Below, in pieces: positions 20,481 through 29,268 of a stretch of DNA of 64,000 nt. The stretch lies in assembly GCA_900468535.1 (NCBI GenBank), contig UBTY01000015.1, positions 1 through 64,000 of the forward strand, in the 5' to 3' direction. The position numbers and the translations under genes were made by a program. The notes under the pieces were generated by a model. The model ran no database searches and had not been told where the DNA came from. It saw only the letters and a program-made list of their open reading frames with translations. The first letter of the stretch is position 1. Each line of letters starts with the position of its first letter. This DNA comes from Hyphomicrobiales bacterium (GTDB lineage Bacteria; Pseudomonadota; Alphaproteobacteria; Rhizobiales; Rhizobiaceae).

Positions 20481-21242
20481 TCAGACGACCGTTTCGCCGC
20501 CATCGACGACCAGAATCTGCCCCGTCATATAAGATGACCGGTCGGACACCAGGAAGAGAATGGGCTCGGCGAGCTCCGACACGTTCGCCCAGCGTCCGAG
20601 CGGAACCTTGCTGCTGATGTAACTCTCGATGGATTCTCGCCCTCCCATCTGCGCGATGAAGGGCTCGTTGAACGGGGTGTCCACCCAGCCCGGGCAGAGC
20701 GCGTTCACGCGGATGCCGAACCTGGCGAAATCACCCGCCATTTGCCGTGTCATGGCGATCACGGCATGCTTCGTCGTGGTGTAGGCGATCATCTCACGGT
20801 CGTAGAGCACGCCCGATGACGAGGAGGTGTTGAGAATGACCCCTTTGCCCGCCTTCTTCATGAAGGGCATCACAAAGCGCGAGGCCATGAAATGGGCTCT
20901 GACATTCAGCCCCCATGATTTATCGAAACCGGAAACTGCCACCTGCTCCAGATCACCGGCGACCTGTGCTCCCGCATGATTGTGCAGGATGTCGATTCGG
21001 CCATGGCGCGACGCGACTGCCTCAATCCCGGCCTGCAGAGCCTGATCGTCGGTCACGTCGATGACGAGACTTTCGGCGCTCCCGCCTGCCTTTGTGATTT
21101 CGTCCACCGTTTCACCAGCGTTCGCACCGTCGATATCGGCAACAACCACATGGGCGCCTTCTCGTGCCATGATGAGCGCACCGGCCCGACCGATGCCCGA
21201 GCCCGCCCCTGTGATGATGGCAACGCAATCCTTGAGTATCAT
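20481..21242 (-). CDS. Short-chain dehydrogenase/reductase
   Basis: This 253-residue classical SDR oxidises or reduces an alcohol/ketone with NAD(P). It has the TGAGSGIG cofactor motif near residue 11, Asp in VVADIDG that favours NAD, HNHAGA in place of the usual NAG-type motif, the serine region NTSSSSG and the catalytic YTTTK. The C-terminus MTGQILVVDGGE is typical of the family. It is the last gene of a polyamine-type ABC importer operon, 15 bases after the PotC-like permease, so it probably oxidises the imported compound. The specific substrate is unknown. Confidence 0.9.
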   Translation of the reverse strand: MILKDCVAIITGAGSGIGRAGALIMAREGAHVVVADIDGANAGETVDEITKAGGSAESLVIDVTDDQALQAGIEAVASRHGRIDILHNHAGAQVAGDLEQVAVSGFDKSWGLNVRAHFMASRFVMPFMKKAGKGVILNTSSSSGVLYDREMIAYTTTKHAVIAMTRQMAGDFARFGIRVNALCPGWVDTPFNEPFIAQMGGRESIESYISSKVPLGRWANVSELAEPILFLVSDRSSYMTGQILVVDGGETVV

Positions 21243-21257
21243 GGCGTGTTTCCCCGG

Positions 21258-22070
21258 TCAGTTTTTCGTTGTCTTTTCACGCATCAAGAAGCGCGCGATG
21301 AGAATGAGGGCGAGTGATGCCAGGAGCACCATCGTCGCGATTGCGTTGATCTCAGGTGTTACACCGCGCCGGATCGACGCGAAGACATAGATCGGCAGCG
21401 TCGTGTTCGAACCTGCGACGAAGAAGGCGATGATGAAGTCATCGAAGGAGAAGGTGAAGGCGAGCAGAAATCCCGCGAGGATCGATGGCATGATCTGCGG
21501 GAGCACGATCTGCCGGAAAGTCGTCAGGGGGGTCGCATAGAGATCGCTGGACGCCTCAACAATGTCACGCCCGAGGCTTGCGATGCGGGCCTTCACGATC
21601 ATTGTCACCAGCGCCATAGTAAAAAGACCGTGCGCCGCGATGATCGAGCCGTAGCCAAGCGCCAGCCGTGGCGGTTGGTCGCCCGGCCAAAGAGCTGCGA
21701 TGACAGGATTGACGAAACCGAAGACCTCGACCAGCGCAACGAGCGTGGCGATGCCAATGACCACCCCCGGCACGACGATCGCGGCGGCAAACAAGCCGTC
21801 GAAGACAGCACGCGCACGTGACCCAAGGCGTTCCATTCCGATCGCCGCCATCGTGCCGAAAATCGCGGCCAAAGCGGCGCTGGTGAAGGCGATGATCAGG
21901 CTGTTCCGCAACGCTTCCATCAGAAAAGTGTTGGAAAGCGCTCTGCCATACCACTGCGTCGAGAAGCCGACGAACTCGCTCGCGTTGCGACCGGCATTGA
22001 AGGAGAACAATACGACGAGCGCAATCGGCGTATAGAGGAACAGGTATACAAACGTAACGAGCGCGCGCAT
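21258..22070 (-). CDS. ABC transporter permease, PotC-like
   Basis: This 270-residue inner-membrane permease has six predicted helices and the cytoplasmic EAA loop (EASSDLYATPLTTFRQIVLPQIMPSI) that contacts the ATPase. It resembles PotC/YdcV subunits of spermidine/putrescine-type importers. The ATG at 22070 overlaps the stop of the first permease by one base (TGATG); the much longer frame upstream is a shadow of that gene. It works with the other permease, the binding protein and the ATPase encoded just upstream. Substrate prediction is limited to small cationic or organic compounds of the type carried by this family. Confidence 0.92.
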   Translation of the reverse strand: MRALVTFVYLFLYTPIALVVLFSFNAGRNASEFVGFSTQWYGRALSNTFLMEALRNSLIIAFTSAALAAIFGTMAAIGMERLGSRARAVFDGLFAAAIVVPGVVIGIATLVALVEVFGFVNPVIAALWPGDQPPRLALGYGSIIAAHGLFTMALVTMIVKARIASLGRDIVEASSDLYATPLTTFRQIVLPQIMPSILAGFLLAFTFSFDDFIIAFFVAGSNTTLPIYVFASIRRGVTPEINAIATMVLLASLALILIARFLMREKTTKN

Positions 22071-23011
22071 CAGACGAGATCCACCTGGCGGGTTCCGGCG
22101 ACACGCCAGGCGATGCGCATGGCAACGAGAAGAACGACAACCACAACGGCCACCAGCGTGACGGCAATCGCCGAGCCGAAGGGCCAATTGCGCGATTGCA
22201 GGAACAGATCCACCAGCGCATTGCCGATGAAGAACACCTTGCCTCCACCGAGCAACTGCGGGATCAGATACTCGCCAAGCAGAAGGATCGTGACGAGCGC
22301 CACGCCCGTCATCACACCGGGCAGCGAAAGCGGCAGGGTGATGCCGAAGAAGGTCGATGCCGGTTTCGCGCCAAGATCGGCCGAGGCTTCCAGCAGACGA
22401 CGATCGAGCTTCTCGAGACTGACGTAGATCGGCATGATCATCAGCGGAAGATACCCATAGACGATCCCGAGAAGGACGGCGCCTGGCGTATTGATCAGTC
22501 GAACGTTCTCGATGCCGAAGAATTCGAGCAGATGCGGAATGCCGCGTGCGCCAAGGAGATACATCCAGGCGTATGTGCGAACCAGAAGGCTCGTCCAGAA
22601 CGGCACGACGACCAGCGACACCAGCAGCAGCCGATGCCGCGGGCTTGCCTTGACGGCGAGATAGTAGGCAACCGGATAAGCAACGAGCAGGCAAGCCGCC
22701 GCTCCGATCGGCGCCAGGATCAGCGTATTGACGAACGCCGCGGATCGGGAGCCGAGATTGGCGAACTGTGCGAAAGTGAATGCTGCCTGATAGCCGCCCT
22801 CGGGCGCGCGCTCGCCAAACGCGAAGACGATGATGGCGATGAATGGCAGTACCAGGAAGACGAACAGCCAGAGGCTCGCGGGCCCAACGAGGGCAGCGGT
22901 CACGAGGCGCCGTTTGGTGGCAACAGTGAGTGGCATTGCGTCTTTGTGTCCGACGATTGCGTGAGGCTGTCCGGTCCCCGACAATTCGGGGACCGGAGGC
23001 TCTTGGTTCAA
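22070..23011 (-). CDS. ABC transporter permease, PotB-like
   Basis: The 313-residue permease begins with a polar N-terminus and then six hydrophobic segments, with the EAA motif in LLEASADLGAKPASTFFGITLPLSLPG. It pairs with the PotC-like subunit as in polyamine-type importers. The frame starts at a TTG at 23011 overlapping the binding-protein stop by 4 bases; an ATG at 22936 (MPLTVATKRR) is an alternative and would remove 25 polar residues. Gene order ATPase, binding protein, permease, permease, SDR is consistent with one transcript. Confidence 0.9.
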   Translation of the reverse strand: MNQEPPVPELSGTGQPHAIVGHKDAMPLTVATKRRLVTAALVGPASLWLFVFLVLPFIAIIVFAFGERAPEGGYQAAFTFAQFANLGSRSAAFVNTLILAPIGAAACLLVAYPVAYYLAVKASPRHRLLLVSLVVVPFWTSLLVRTYAWMYLLGARGIPHLLEFFGIENVRLINTPGAVLLGIVYGYLPLMIMPIYVSLEKLDRRLLEASADLGAKPASTFFGITLPLSLPGVMTGVALVTILLLGEYLIPQLLGGGKVFFIGNALVDLFLQSRNWPFGSAIAVTLVAVVVVVLLVAMRIAWRVAGTRQVDLV

Positions 23012-24171
23012 GCCGACTTGAAGCGTGCCATCAGCTCGGCACGACCCGGGTCGGTCAACGTCACGGCAGCGCCGAATTCCAGCGGCGTCAATGCGGCTTC
23101 ATCTGGATAGACGATCTTGTTGGAGGTGATCTCCTTCGGCAGAAGCGCGATCACGCGAGCGTCCGTAGTCGGAGCGCCGTTTGCGATGTGCTCCTTCACC
23201 GCGTTCTGCGGATCCATGAGGTAGTTCAGAAGCGCATAGCCGGCGGGCTTGTTCGGCGCGTCCTTCGGGATCGCGTAGTAGTCCGTCCAGATCTCGCCGC
23301 CATCAGTGCCGAGCACATAGGCAAGCTCGGGCATGTCGCGGTTTAGCTGAGCGCCGTCGTTCGTCCAGCACATCGTCAGCCATGCATCGGTGGAGCGCAT
23401 GGAGGGCTGATAGTCGGAGTTGATGGCGAACAGATGCGGCTTGACCTTGACCAGCAATTCCTCCGCCTTGGCAAGCTCTTCCGGCTTGATCGAATTGAAG
23501 TCGTAGCCGAGCGAAACCAGCGCGCTGCCGATCGTCGTCAGCTGGTAGTCGTGCACCATGGCGCGGCCATCGGCTTCCGTCTGAGCGATCTCGAAAAAGT
23601 CCTTCCAGCTGGAGAGCTTGGTCTTGATCTTTGATGTGTTGACCGAAAACCCTGTGGTGCCCCAGTTCTTCGGAACCGCGTAGGTCTTGCCGTCGATCTG
23701 GCCTTCCTTGGTGAAGCGCGGGCTCTCGTCCTTCTGGCTGAAATTGCCGATCTTCGAAAGGTCGAGTTCGTCGATCAGGCCAAGCTTGTGGTGGGTCGAG
23801 ATCGTGTAATTGGTCGGCACGAACAGCGACCAACCGGAGGCGCCGGCCTGAAGCTTGGCGAGCATTTCCTCATTTGAACCGAAGACGTTGACTTCCACCG
23901 CGACGCCCGTCGCTGCCTTGAAGTTCTCGAAGGTCTGGGGATCGTGATAGTTCGGCCAGGTCGCAATCGACATCTGCGTGCCGAGGCCTTCCGCAGCCTG
24001 GGCGGGTGATGAAAGCGCGCCGGGGAAACGCGACAGGACTGCTGTCGCCAGCCCCAGACCGGTGACGCCGAGGAAATGCCGTCGGCTGACCGAACCACGC
24101 TTCAGGCGCATGAACTCGTCCATGAAGCCTTCGGCTGAAATAGGAAGATTGTCCTTGTAATCCTTGCTCAT
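23008..24171 (-). CDS. Periplasmic solute-binding protein, PotD-like, Tat-exported
   Basis: This 387-residue protein is a spermidine/putrescine-type (PotD) solute-binding protein. It has a twin-arginine signal, SRRHFLGVTGLGLATAVLS, after an unusually long 28-residue N-region, and cleavage is likely after AQA near residue 60. The mature domain starts with MSIATWPNYHDPQTFENFKAA, the PotD-like first strand. It delivers its ligand to the permeases encoded downstream. The N-region length and Tat route suggest export in a folded state. Ligand identity cannot be deduced; polyamines or related amino compounds are possible. Confidence 0.9.
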   Translation of the reverse strand: MSKDYKDNLPISAEGFMDEFMRLKRGSVSRRHFLGVTGLGLATAVLSRFPGALSSPAQAAEGLGTQMSIATWPNYHDPQTFENFKAATGVAVEVNVFGSNEEMLAKLQAGASGWSLFVPTNYTISTHHKLGLIDELDLSKIGNFSQKDESPRFTKEGQIDGKTYAVPKNWGTTGFSVNTSKIKTKLSSWKDFFEIAQTEADGRAMVHDYQLTTIGSALVSLGYDFNSIKPEELAKAEELLVKVKPHLFAINSDYQPSMRSTDAWLTMCWTNDGAQLNRDMPELAYVLGTDGGEIWTDYYAIPKDAPNKPAGYALLNYLMDPQNAVKEHIANGAPTTDARVIALLPKEITSNKIVYPDEAALTPLEFGAAVTLTDPGRAELMARFKSA

Positions 24172-24192
24172 GATGCTGTTCCCTTTTTTGGT

Positions 24193-25284
24193 TTATGCAT
24201 TCGATGCTGGAAAGACATGTATCGCTGCGGGGTCAAACCCCATGAAAACCTCCTCGCCCGGTTCAACGAGGTCGCTTTCGTTAGCGCCGCGCCGATCGGC
24301 GGTGATCAGGAAACCACCGAGCCCAGGCACGGTCACCGCATACTCGGCAGACGAGCCGAGGAATATGCGATGCGTGACCGTCCCCCTGAAGGAGACCCCG
24401 GATGCAGCCTTGTCGCGCGAAAGGCGAATAGCCTCCGGACGAACGGCGGCGATCGCCTCTCCAGGCGCGAGACGTTTGCTGGAGACGACGGCGGAGCCAT
24501 CAGCCAGCCGCAACGTCGTGCCGTCAGCTTCCATCTGCGCCTGGATACGGTTCGTCTTGCCGACAAAATCCGCGACGAAAAGATCGGCAGGACGGTCGTA
24601 GACCTCCTGAGGCGTTCCTAGCTGCCGGATCTGACCGGCGCTCATGACGCACACGACATCTGCCATCGACAGTGCCTCTTCCTGGTCGTGGGTGACGAGG
24701 ACGAAGGTGATGCCGAGCTCACGCTGCAGCGTCTGCAACTCGATCTGCATCGCGGAACGCAATTTCTTGTCGAGCGCTGCCAGCGGTTCATCGAGGAGTA
24801 GCACGGAAGGACGATTGACGATCGCGCGCGCCAGCGCAACGCGCTGCTGCTGGCCACCGGACATTTCGTGGATGCGTCGTTTCGCGAAGCCGCCGAGACG
24901 CACCATCTCCAGCGCCTCGCCGACGCGCCGATTAATTTCAGCCGCCTCGATCCTCGGACGCATCTGCTTCAGGCCGTAGGCAACGTTCTGCTCGACGTTG
25001 AAATGCGGAAACAGGGCGTAGTGCTGGAACACCATGTTGACAGGGCGCCGATAGGCCGGGACGCCATTCATCTCGCGCCCGTCGATGAGCACCTTACCCT
25101 CGCTCGGCTGCTCGAAGCCGCCGATCATGCGCAGGCATGTCGTCTTGCCACAACCAGACGGCCCAAGCAGCGCAAGGAACGCTCCCTTGGGCACATTGAG
25201 ATTGATGTCCGTCACAGCGGTCACAGCGCCATAATTCTTTGTGACCGAACAAAATTCGATATCGTTCGTCGAAGCGGATGCCAC
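24193..25284 (-). CDS. ABC transporter ATP-binding protein, PotA-like
   Basis: The 363-residue ATPase drives the polyamine-type importer. Motifs visible are Walker A GPSGCGKTT near residue 42, the Q-loop FQHYALFPH, signature MSGGQQQRVALARA, Walker B VLLLDEPLAALD and the switch His in LVTHDQEEAL. A C-terminal TOBE domain follows from about residue 290 (LAPGEAIAAVRPEAIRL). It is the first gene of the operon and is divergent from a LuxR-type regulator across 188 bases that contain a 10-bp palindrome. Length and domain order match PotA/UgpC-type importer ATPases. Confidence 0.93.
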   Translation of the reverse strand: MASASTNDIEFCSVTKNYGAVTAVTDINLNVPKGAFLALLGPSGCGKTTCLRMIGGFEQPSEGKVLIDGREMNGVPAYRRPVNMVFQHYALFPHFNVEQNVAYGLKQMRPRIEAAEINRRVGEALEMVRLGGFAKRRIHEMSGGQQQRVALARAIVNRPSVLLLDEPLAALDKKLRSAMQIELQTLQRELGITFVLVTHDQEEALSMADVVCVMSAGQIRQLGTPQEVYDRPADLFVADFVGKTNRIQAQMEADGTTLRLADGSAVVSSKRLAPGEAIAAVRPEAIRLSRDKAASGVSFRGTVTHRIFLGSSAEYAVTVPGLGGFLITADRRGANESDLVEPGEEVFMGFDPAAIHVFPASNA

Positions 25285-25374
25285 GTCTGTTCCCTGCGGT
25301 TGGTTGTGATGGGCAGTCTACGCTGCCTTAATGCCACCGTCGTTAAGGAAAGAGTAAGCCTCGGCTTCCGACAA

Positions 25375-25384
25375 GGTATATACC
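25375..25384. promoter_or_regulatory. Palindrome between the ABC importer and LuxR-type gene
   Basis: GGTATATACC is a perfect 10-bp palindrome in the 188-base divergent gap, followed 9 bases later by a further GGTATT. It is a candidate binding site for the adjacent LuxR-type regulator; the assignment rests on position and symmetry only. Confidence 0.3.
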
Positions 25385-25472
25385 CCGAGAGAGGTATTTT
25401 CGCGCATATTGCTTCGTGGAAGGTGTATAAGAACCGAGCCGCTCGTTGGCGCGGCGCTAAAGGAATCCATCG

Positions 25473-26285
25473 ATGAGTACCGACCTTGAAGCTTTGTTCA
25501 GCGCCTTCGATGGAACGGTTGGCAAGGTATCGATGTCGGATGCCGAGTTCGGCGAAACCTTCCGCCGGATGATGGCCGCGCTGGTGCGCTTCGACTATGT
25601 CGTGGTGTTTGCCTACCGCGGCAAAGAACGCCCCATCGATCTCTTCAGCACGTTCGATGCCGAGGAGCATGTGGTCTTCGTCACCCTCTATCAGGCAGGT
25701 CCCTACCTCCTCGATCCGTTCTATCATACGGCGCGAGAGCGTCGCCAAGGCGTCATGCGCATGCGTGAGCTCGCACCGGATCGCTTCTTCTCGAGCGAGT
25801 ACTATCGCACATACTACGTCCAGACGGGGCTGGCCGAGGAGATCGGCTTCTTCGTCAATGCCGAAGACGACATCACCATCGTCCTCTCCCTGATGCGCCG
25901 CGAAAAGACCGGGCCGTTTCCCTCTGCAGAGTTCACGATACTGAAGAAAGTCGAGCCACTGGTCGCGAACATGGTCCGCCATTATTGGGCGGGGCTGGCG
26001 TCCCGCTTCGACGCACAACTGGCGACACATGGAAAACGGCGTCAAAAGCGAGAGCAGGATGGAAGCCTGGGGGCCTCAGACGCCGTCTGGCGTGACCTCA
26101 ACCTTACCAGCCGCGAAGCGGCGATCGTCGAACTGGTTCTGCAAGGCCACTCCTCGGAATCGATCGGCCTTAAGCTCAGTATCTCGACCGGGACCGTGAA
26201 GGTGCATCGGCGCAACGTCTATCGGAAGCTGGGCATCTCCTCTCAGACGCAGTTGCTTTCCCTCTACCTCAAGCACTTTCAGTAG
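25473..26285 (+). CDS. LuxR-family (C-terminal HTH) transcriptional regulator
   Basis: This 270-residue protein ends with a LuxR/GerE helix-turn-helix (LTSREAAIVELVLQGHSSESIGLKLSISTGTVKVHRRNVYRKLGI). The first 190 residues show no recognisable receiver or autoinducer-binding motif; they could form a GAF-like sensory domain. It is divergent from the polyamine-type importer operon and probably regulates it. It therefore looks like a solo LuxR that responds to a metabolite instead of a quorum signal, an inference from context. A luxI-type synthase was not found in the window. Confidence 0.88.
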   Translation: MSTDLEALFSAFDGTVGKVSMSDAEFGETFRRMMAALVRFDYVVVFAYRGKERPIDLFSTFDAEEHVVFVTLYQAGPYLLDPFYHTARERRQGVMRMRELAPDRFFSSEYYRTYYVQTGLAEEIGFFVNAEDDITIVLSLMRREKTGPFPSAEFTILKKVEPLVANMVRHYWAGLASRFDAQLATHGKRRQKREQDGSLGASDAVWRDLNLTSREAAIVELVLQGHSSESIGLKLSISTGTVKVHRRNVYRKLGISSQTQLLSLYLKHFQ

Positions 26286-26348
26286 GCCCGCGAGCGAAAC
26301 GTGAGCCACCGAGGCTAAATACCTGATATTTCTGCCGTACGCTCCCGT

Positions 26349-26612
26349 TTAGTGCACGACGGCTATTACTGGAATGCTCGCTTCGCCAGCGGCCTTGATG
26401 AGCGCGGAGCGGGCGTCTTCCGCTGAGAGGCTTCCCTCGATTGCCTCCAAGCAGACCTTGACCGCCTCCATGTATTCCTCACCGTCATCACATGGCCAGG
26501 CGCCGATAAGTGTCTCCGCGACATCGAGGAGCGAGCCGACGAACCTGTATTTCTCCCCGCTCCTCATCACCAGCATCAAGGGTGCGAAGTCCCTACCAGT
26601 GTTCCAATTCAT
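26349..26612 (-). CDS. DUF982 protein
   Basis: The 87-residue protein belongs to DUF982, a small family abundant in Rhizobiales, with the diagnostic stretch LIGAWPCDDGEEYMEAVKVCLEAIEG and the following SAEDARSALIKAAGEASIPV. Function is unknown; the fold is expected to be alpha/beta. It starts at an ATG at 26612 with the Shine-Dalgarno AAGGGA lying inside a strong hairpin (26621-26660), so its translation is probably conditional. It stands alone between a LuxR gene and an M20 hydrolase gene. Confidence 0.9.
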   Translation of the reverse strand: MNWNTGRDFAPLMLVMRSGEKYRFVGSLLDVAETLIGAWPCDDGEEYMEAVKVCLEAIEGSLSAEDARSALIKAAGEASIPVIAVVH

Positions 26613-26620
26613 TACAACAA

Positions 26621-26660
26621 GTCCCTTGAAGGTTCATATATTAGAAACCTTGCAAGGGAC
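26621..26660 (-). promoter_or_regulatory. 5' UTR hairpin sequestering the DUF982 ribosome-binding site
   Basis: On the minus strand, a 15-base arm (26660-26646) pairs with a 14-base arm (26634-26621), 14 bp with a single bulged C and an 11-base AT-rich loop. The downstream arm contains the whole Shine-Dalgarno sequence AAGGGA, whose last base is 9 bases before the ATG. The arrangement would block ribosome binding until the hairpin opens. Alternatively, the inverted repeat is a protein operator over a TAATAT-like -10 element in its loop. Confidence 0.6.
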
Positions 26661-26802
26661 GTGCCGACAACGATGCTCGGCCATCGCCGAGAGCTACAGG
26701 ATTTGACAGCTAGCAGAATAGGTGAGCTTCAGCGGGCGATAATCCACGATATGAACACGTTGAGTCTTGTTCTCACCATTTCGATTCAGGCGACTTCATC
26801 AC

Positions 26803-27975
26803 TTACCGATCGCCCAACTCCTGCTCGACCAGCGACAGCCAATATCTGACGCCATGAGCGATCGCCTTGTCGTTGAAGTCATAGGCCGGGTGATGAAGAT
26901 AGGCACTATCGCCATTCCCGATCAAGATGATCGCGCCGGGCCGCTTCTCCAACAGGTAGGCGAAATCCTCCGCTCCCATCGAAGGCGCATAGCTGGTATC
27001 GACACGTTCTTCGCCTGCAACCTTGGCCGCAGCCGCGGCGGCTGCCTTGGTTCTCTCGATGTCGTTTACAGTCACCGGGTAGCCTGGAATCCAGGTGATC
27101 TCGGCTTCCGCCTCAAAGAGCTTTGCGGTCATGGCAACGATATCGCGGAACCGCTGCTCCACCGCCGCTCGCGTCTCCGGCTGCATCGTTCTGATCGTGC
27201 CGCCAATCTTCGCGGAAGCGGGAATGACATTGAGCGCCTGATCGTTTCCACCAGCCATGAAGGTGACCGAGACGACGACCGGATCAAAAGGATCAGTAAA
27301 GCGCGAGGCGATCGACTGCAGTGCCGTGATCATATGGGCACTCACCAGAACCGGATCCCGTGTGAGGTTCGGGGATGCCGCGTGTCCACCCCTGCCATTG
27401 ATCGTCACGACGAACCGGTCGGCGCCGGCCATGAACGGGCCACTGCGGGTCGCGAAGGCGCCGATGTCGAGGCCCGGCTCATTGTGCATGCCGTAGACTT
27501 CGTCGATCCCAAATCGGTCGAGAAGGCCTTCCTCGATCATGACGCGTGCGCCACCGCCGCCCTCTTCGGCGGGCTGGAAGATCAACACGACCTTGCCGGC
27601 GAAATCGCGTGCCGAGGCGAGGCATTTTGCCGTGGCGAGCAACATTGCGGTGTGGCCGTCATGACCGCAGGCATGCATCCTGTTTGCCACCTTGGAGGCA
27701 TATGGCAGGTTGGTCTGCTCGGACATCGGCAACGCGTCCATATCGCAGCGCAGTCCGATCGTCTTTCCGGAACCTTTCTGCCCTTGGATGACCGCAACCA
27801 CGCCCGATTTCGCAATACCCGTCACGACATCGTCGCAACCAAATTCCCGCAACTTTTCCGCAACAAACGCAGCCGTCTCCGGCAGGTCGAACAGGAGTTC
27901 GGGGTTTTGGTGAATGTGGCGCCGCCATTCCTTGGCTTCATCAGCAACACTGTCGACAGATTGGTGGATGGTCAT
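26803..27975 (-). CDS. M20-family amidohydrolase (hippurate hydrolase-like)
   Basis: This 390-residue dizinc hydrolase resembles aminoacylase/hippurate hydrolase enzymes that cleave N-acyl amino acids. Metal-binding residues are visible in RMHACGHDGHTAML (Cys and His near 100), the FQPAEEGGGGA glutamates near 134 and YGMHNEPG near 161; the dimerisation domain contains NGRGGHAASPN, and the last ligand lies in YLHHPAYDFND. The family usually requires a conserved cysteine, which is present. It is a single-gene unit. The exact N-acyl substrate is unknown. Confidence 0.92.
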   Translation of the reverse strand: MTIHQSVDSVADEAKEWRRHIHQNPELLFDLPETAAFVAEKLREFGCDDVVTGIAKSGVVAVIQGQKGSGKTIGLRCDMDALPMSEQTNLPYASKVANRMHACGHDGHTAMLLATAKCLASARDFAGKVVLIFQPAEEGGGGARVMIEEGLLDRFGIDEVYGMHNEPGLDIGAFATRSGPFMAGADRFVVTINGRGGHAASPNLTRDPVLVSAHMITALQSIASRFTDPFDPVVVSVTFMAGGNDQALNVIPASAKIGGTIRTMQPETRAAVEQRFRDIVAMTAKLFEAEAEITWIPGYPVTVNDIERTKAAAAAAAKVAGEERVDTSYAPSMGAEDFAYLLEKRPGAIILIGNGDSAYLHHPAYDFNDKAIAHGVRYWLSLVEQELGDR

Positions 27976-28205
27976 GATCGTTCTCGTCGTCGGAGGGAAA
28001 GCGGCGGATCCCGCAGGTTGGGAAGGTCATAGGACGACCGTCGTCTCCCGGCAATGTATTTGTCACCGGGCGCCAATCTAGTCAGCCACTTAAGAAAGCC
28101 CGCTTAACGCCAGGGGATATTTACGAAAAATTACCCATGATGAAACCGCGCCGGAACATGCGCTCGGTGCCGTCGTTTTTCGAGACCATAAACGGCGAGT
28201 TGATC

Positions 28206-28445
28206 ATGAGTGATTGGTTTAACCAGAAATACGTAGCGCGCGATGAGCATCAACAGATAGTGGAGTTCTATCGAAAGGTGATCGCACACCTGTCATGCAC
28301 CATTCGTGAGCTTCGGGCAGAACATTCAAACAGTGCAGACAGTCGTGCGATGCCGGCAGCCCCTCAGCCCCTGGATGAACACCCTGCGGACGACCGCGCC
28401 GACAGCGATAACGTCGTGTGGCTTGACTTCAGGCGGAGACAATAG
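28206..28445 (+). CDS. Hypothetical protein with C-terminal LDFRRR motif
   Basis: A reading frame of 79 residues from the ATG at 28206 (MSDWFNQKYVARDEHQQIVEFYRK) has a charged, probably helical N-terminal half and a Pro/Ala/Asp-rich linker, and ends DNVVWLDFRRRQ. An ATG at 28137 would add 23 residues. The ribosome-binding site is weak for both. I do not recognise a family; the ending resembles small rhizobial proteins of unknown function. Coding is supported by the ordered composition but not certain. Confidence 0.5.
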   Translation: MSDWFNQKYVARDEHQQIVEFYRKVIAHLSCTIRELRAEHSNSADSRAMPAAPQPLDEHPADDRADSDNVVWLDFRRRQ

Positions 28446-28561
28446 TCGCCGTGCCAGAACGGCATCCTGATCGTCGATTGACCTTGCAAAGCTGACACCA
28501 GGGCTCGTAGATCGTGCGGTGCGCTTCAGCACTCGCGAAATGGCTTCTCTCGAGCATCCCA

Positions 28562-29173
28562 ATGAACCTCACGTTGCATAGCCCGCCTCCTCAAGAATCC
28601 TGGCAAGCCTGGCATCCCGAAAAGCTGATGGAGCGGCTGACTGGAATAGACCTGACCTGGTACGTGGTCGGCGGATGGGCGCTCGATTTGTGGCTGGGCC
28701 GCCAGACACGGGAGCACGAAGACCTGGAGTTCGCGATCCTGCCGGAAGACTTCAGCGCGTGTCGCCAACACCTGAAAGAGCTGAGCTTTTTCAGCGTGCA
28801 TGCCGGCGAAATTGAACCGATAGCGCAGCATGGCGCGCCTCCGGCCCACGTCTCCCAGTTTTGGGGAGCGGACGTTGCGAACGCGCGCTGGCGTGTCGAC
28901 ATGATGCTGGAGCGGGGCACGCCCTCGGATTGGGTCTACAAGCGCGACGCTGCAATCAGTGTTCCTCGTGCGACAATGGTTCGACGCAACCAGGCTGGTA
29001 TTCCCTACCTCGCTCCTTCAGCCGTGCTGCTCTTCAAGGCGAAGTATTGCAGGGCGAAGGATGAGCGTGATTTCCAGACCGCGCTTCGGAGCCTTTCGGC
29101 GCAAGACAGATCCAATCTTCAAGCTTGGTTGAATTACGCCCACCCGGGCCACGCCTGGCTCGCACTTCTGTAG
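28562..29173 (+). CDS. Nucleotidyltransferase-fold protein, aminoglycoside/lincosamide adenylyltransferase-like
   Basis: The 203-residue product has the nucleotidyltransferase core GGWALDLWLGRQTREHEDLEFAI near residues 35-57, with Gly-Gly, Trp and an acidic pair that correspond to the metal-binding segment of small adenylyltransferases such as those that modify lincosamides or aminoglycosides. A later acidic region (ARWRVDMMLE) supplies the third carboxylate. The ATG at 28562 is preferred over an upstream GTG-type start. It is not beside other resistance genes, so it may have a housekeeping role or modify an unknown small molecule. Activity against antibiotics is not demonstrated by sequence. 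Confidence 0.75.
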   Translation: MNLTLHSPPPQESWQAWHPEKLMERLTGIDLTWYVVGGWALDLWLGRQTREHEDLEFAILPEDFSACRQHLKELSFFSVHAGEIEPIAQHGAPPAHVSQFWGADVANARWRVDMMLERGTPSDWVYKRDAAISVPRATMVRRNQAGIPYLAPSAVLLFKAKYCRAKDERDFQTALRSLSAQDRSNLQAWLNYAHPGHAWLALL

Positions 29174-29268
29174 AGAATTTGGCATTATGGGCGTCTGGTA
29201 CGACGTCGAGTATGGAACGGAAACCGCTGCAATGCCGTTTTCCATGACTGAAATATGAGGGCTTCACC

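Noticed and set aside
21258..22694. A 478-residue reading of the PotC-like permease
   Set aside because: The first 208 residues are a frame-shifted shadow of the PotB-like gene; the true start is the ATG at 22070.
26661..26849. A 62-residue plus-strand frame between the DUF982 and M20 genes
   Set aside because: It overlaps the end of the M20 gene and has no ribosome-binding site; the composition looks non-coding.
26767..28032. A 421-residue plus-strand frame opposite the M20 hydrolase gene
   Set aside because: Antisense shadow without motif support; the M20 gene has all its metal ligands on the other strand.
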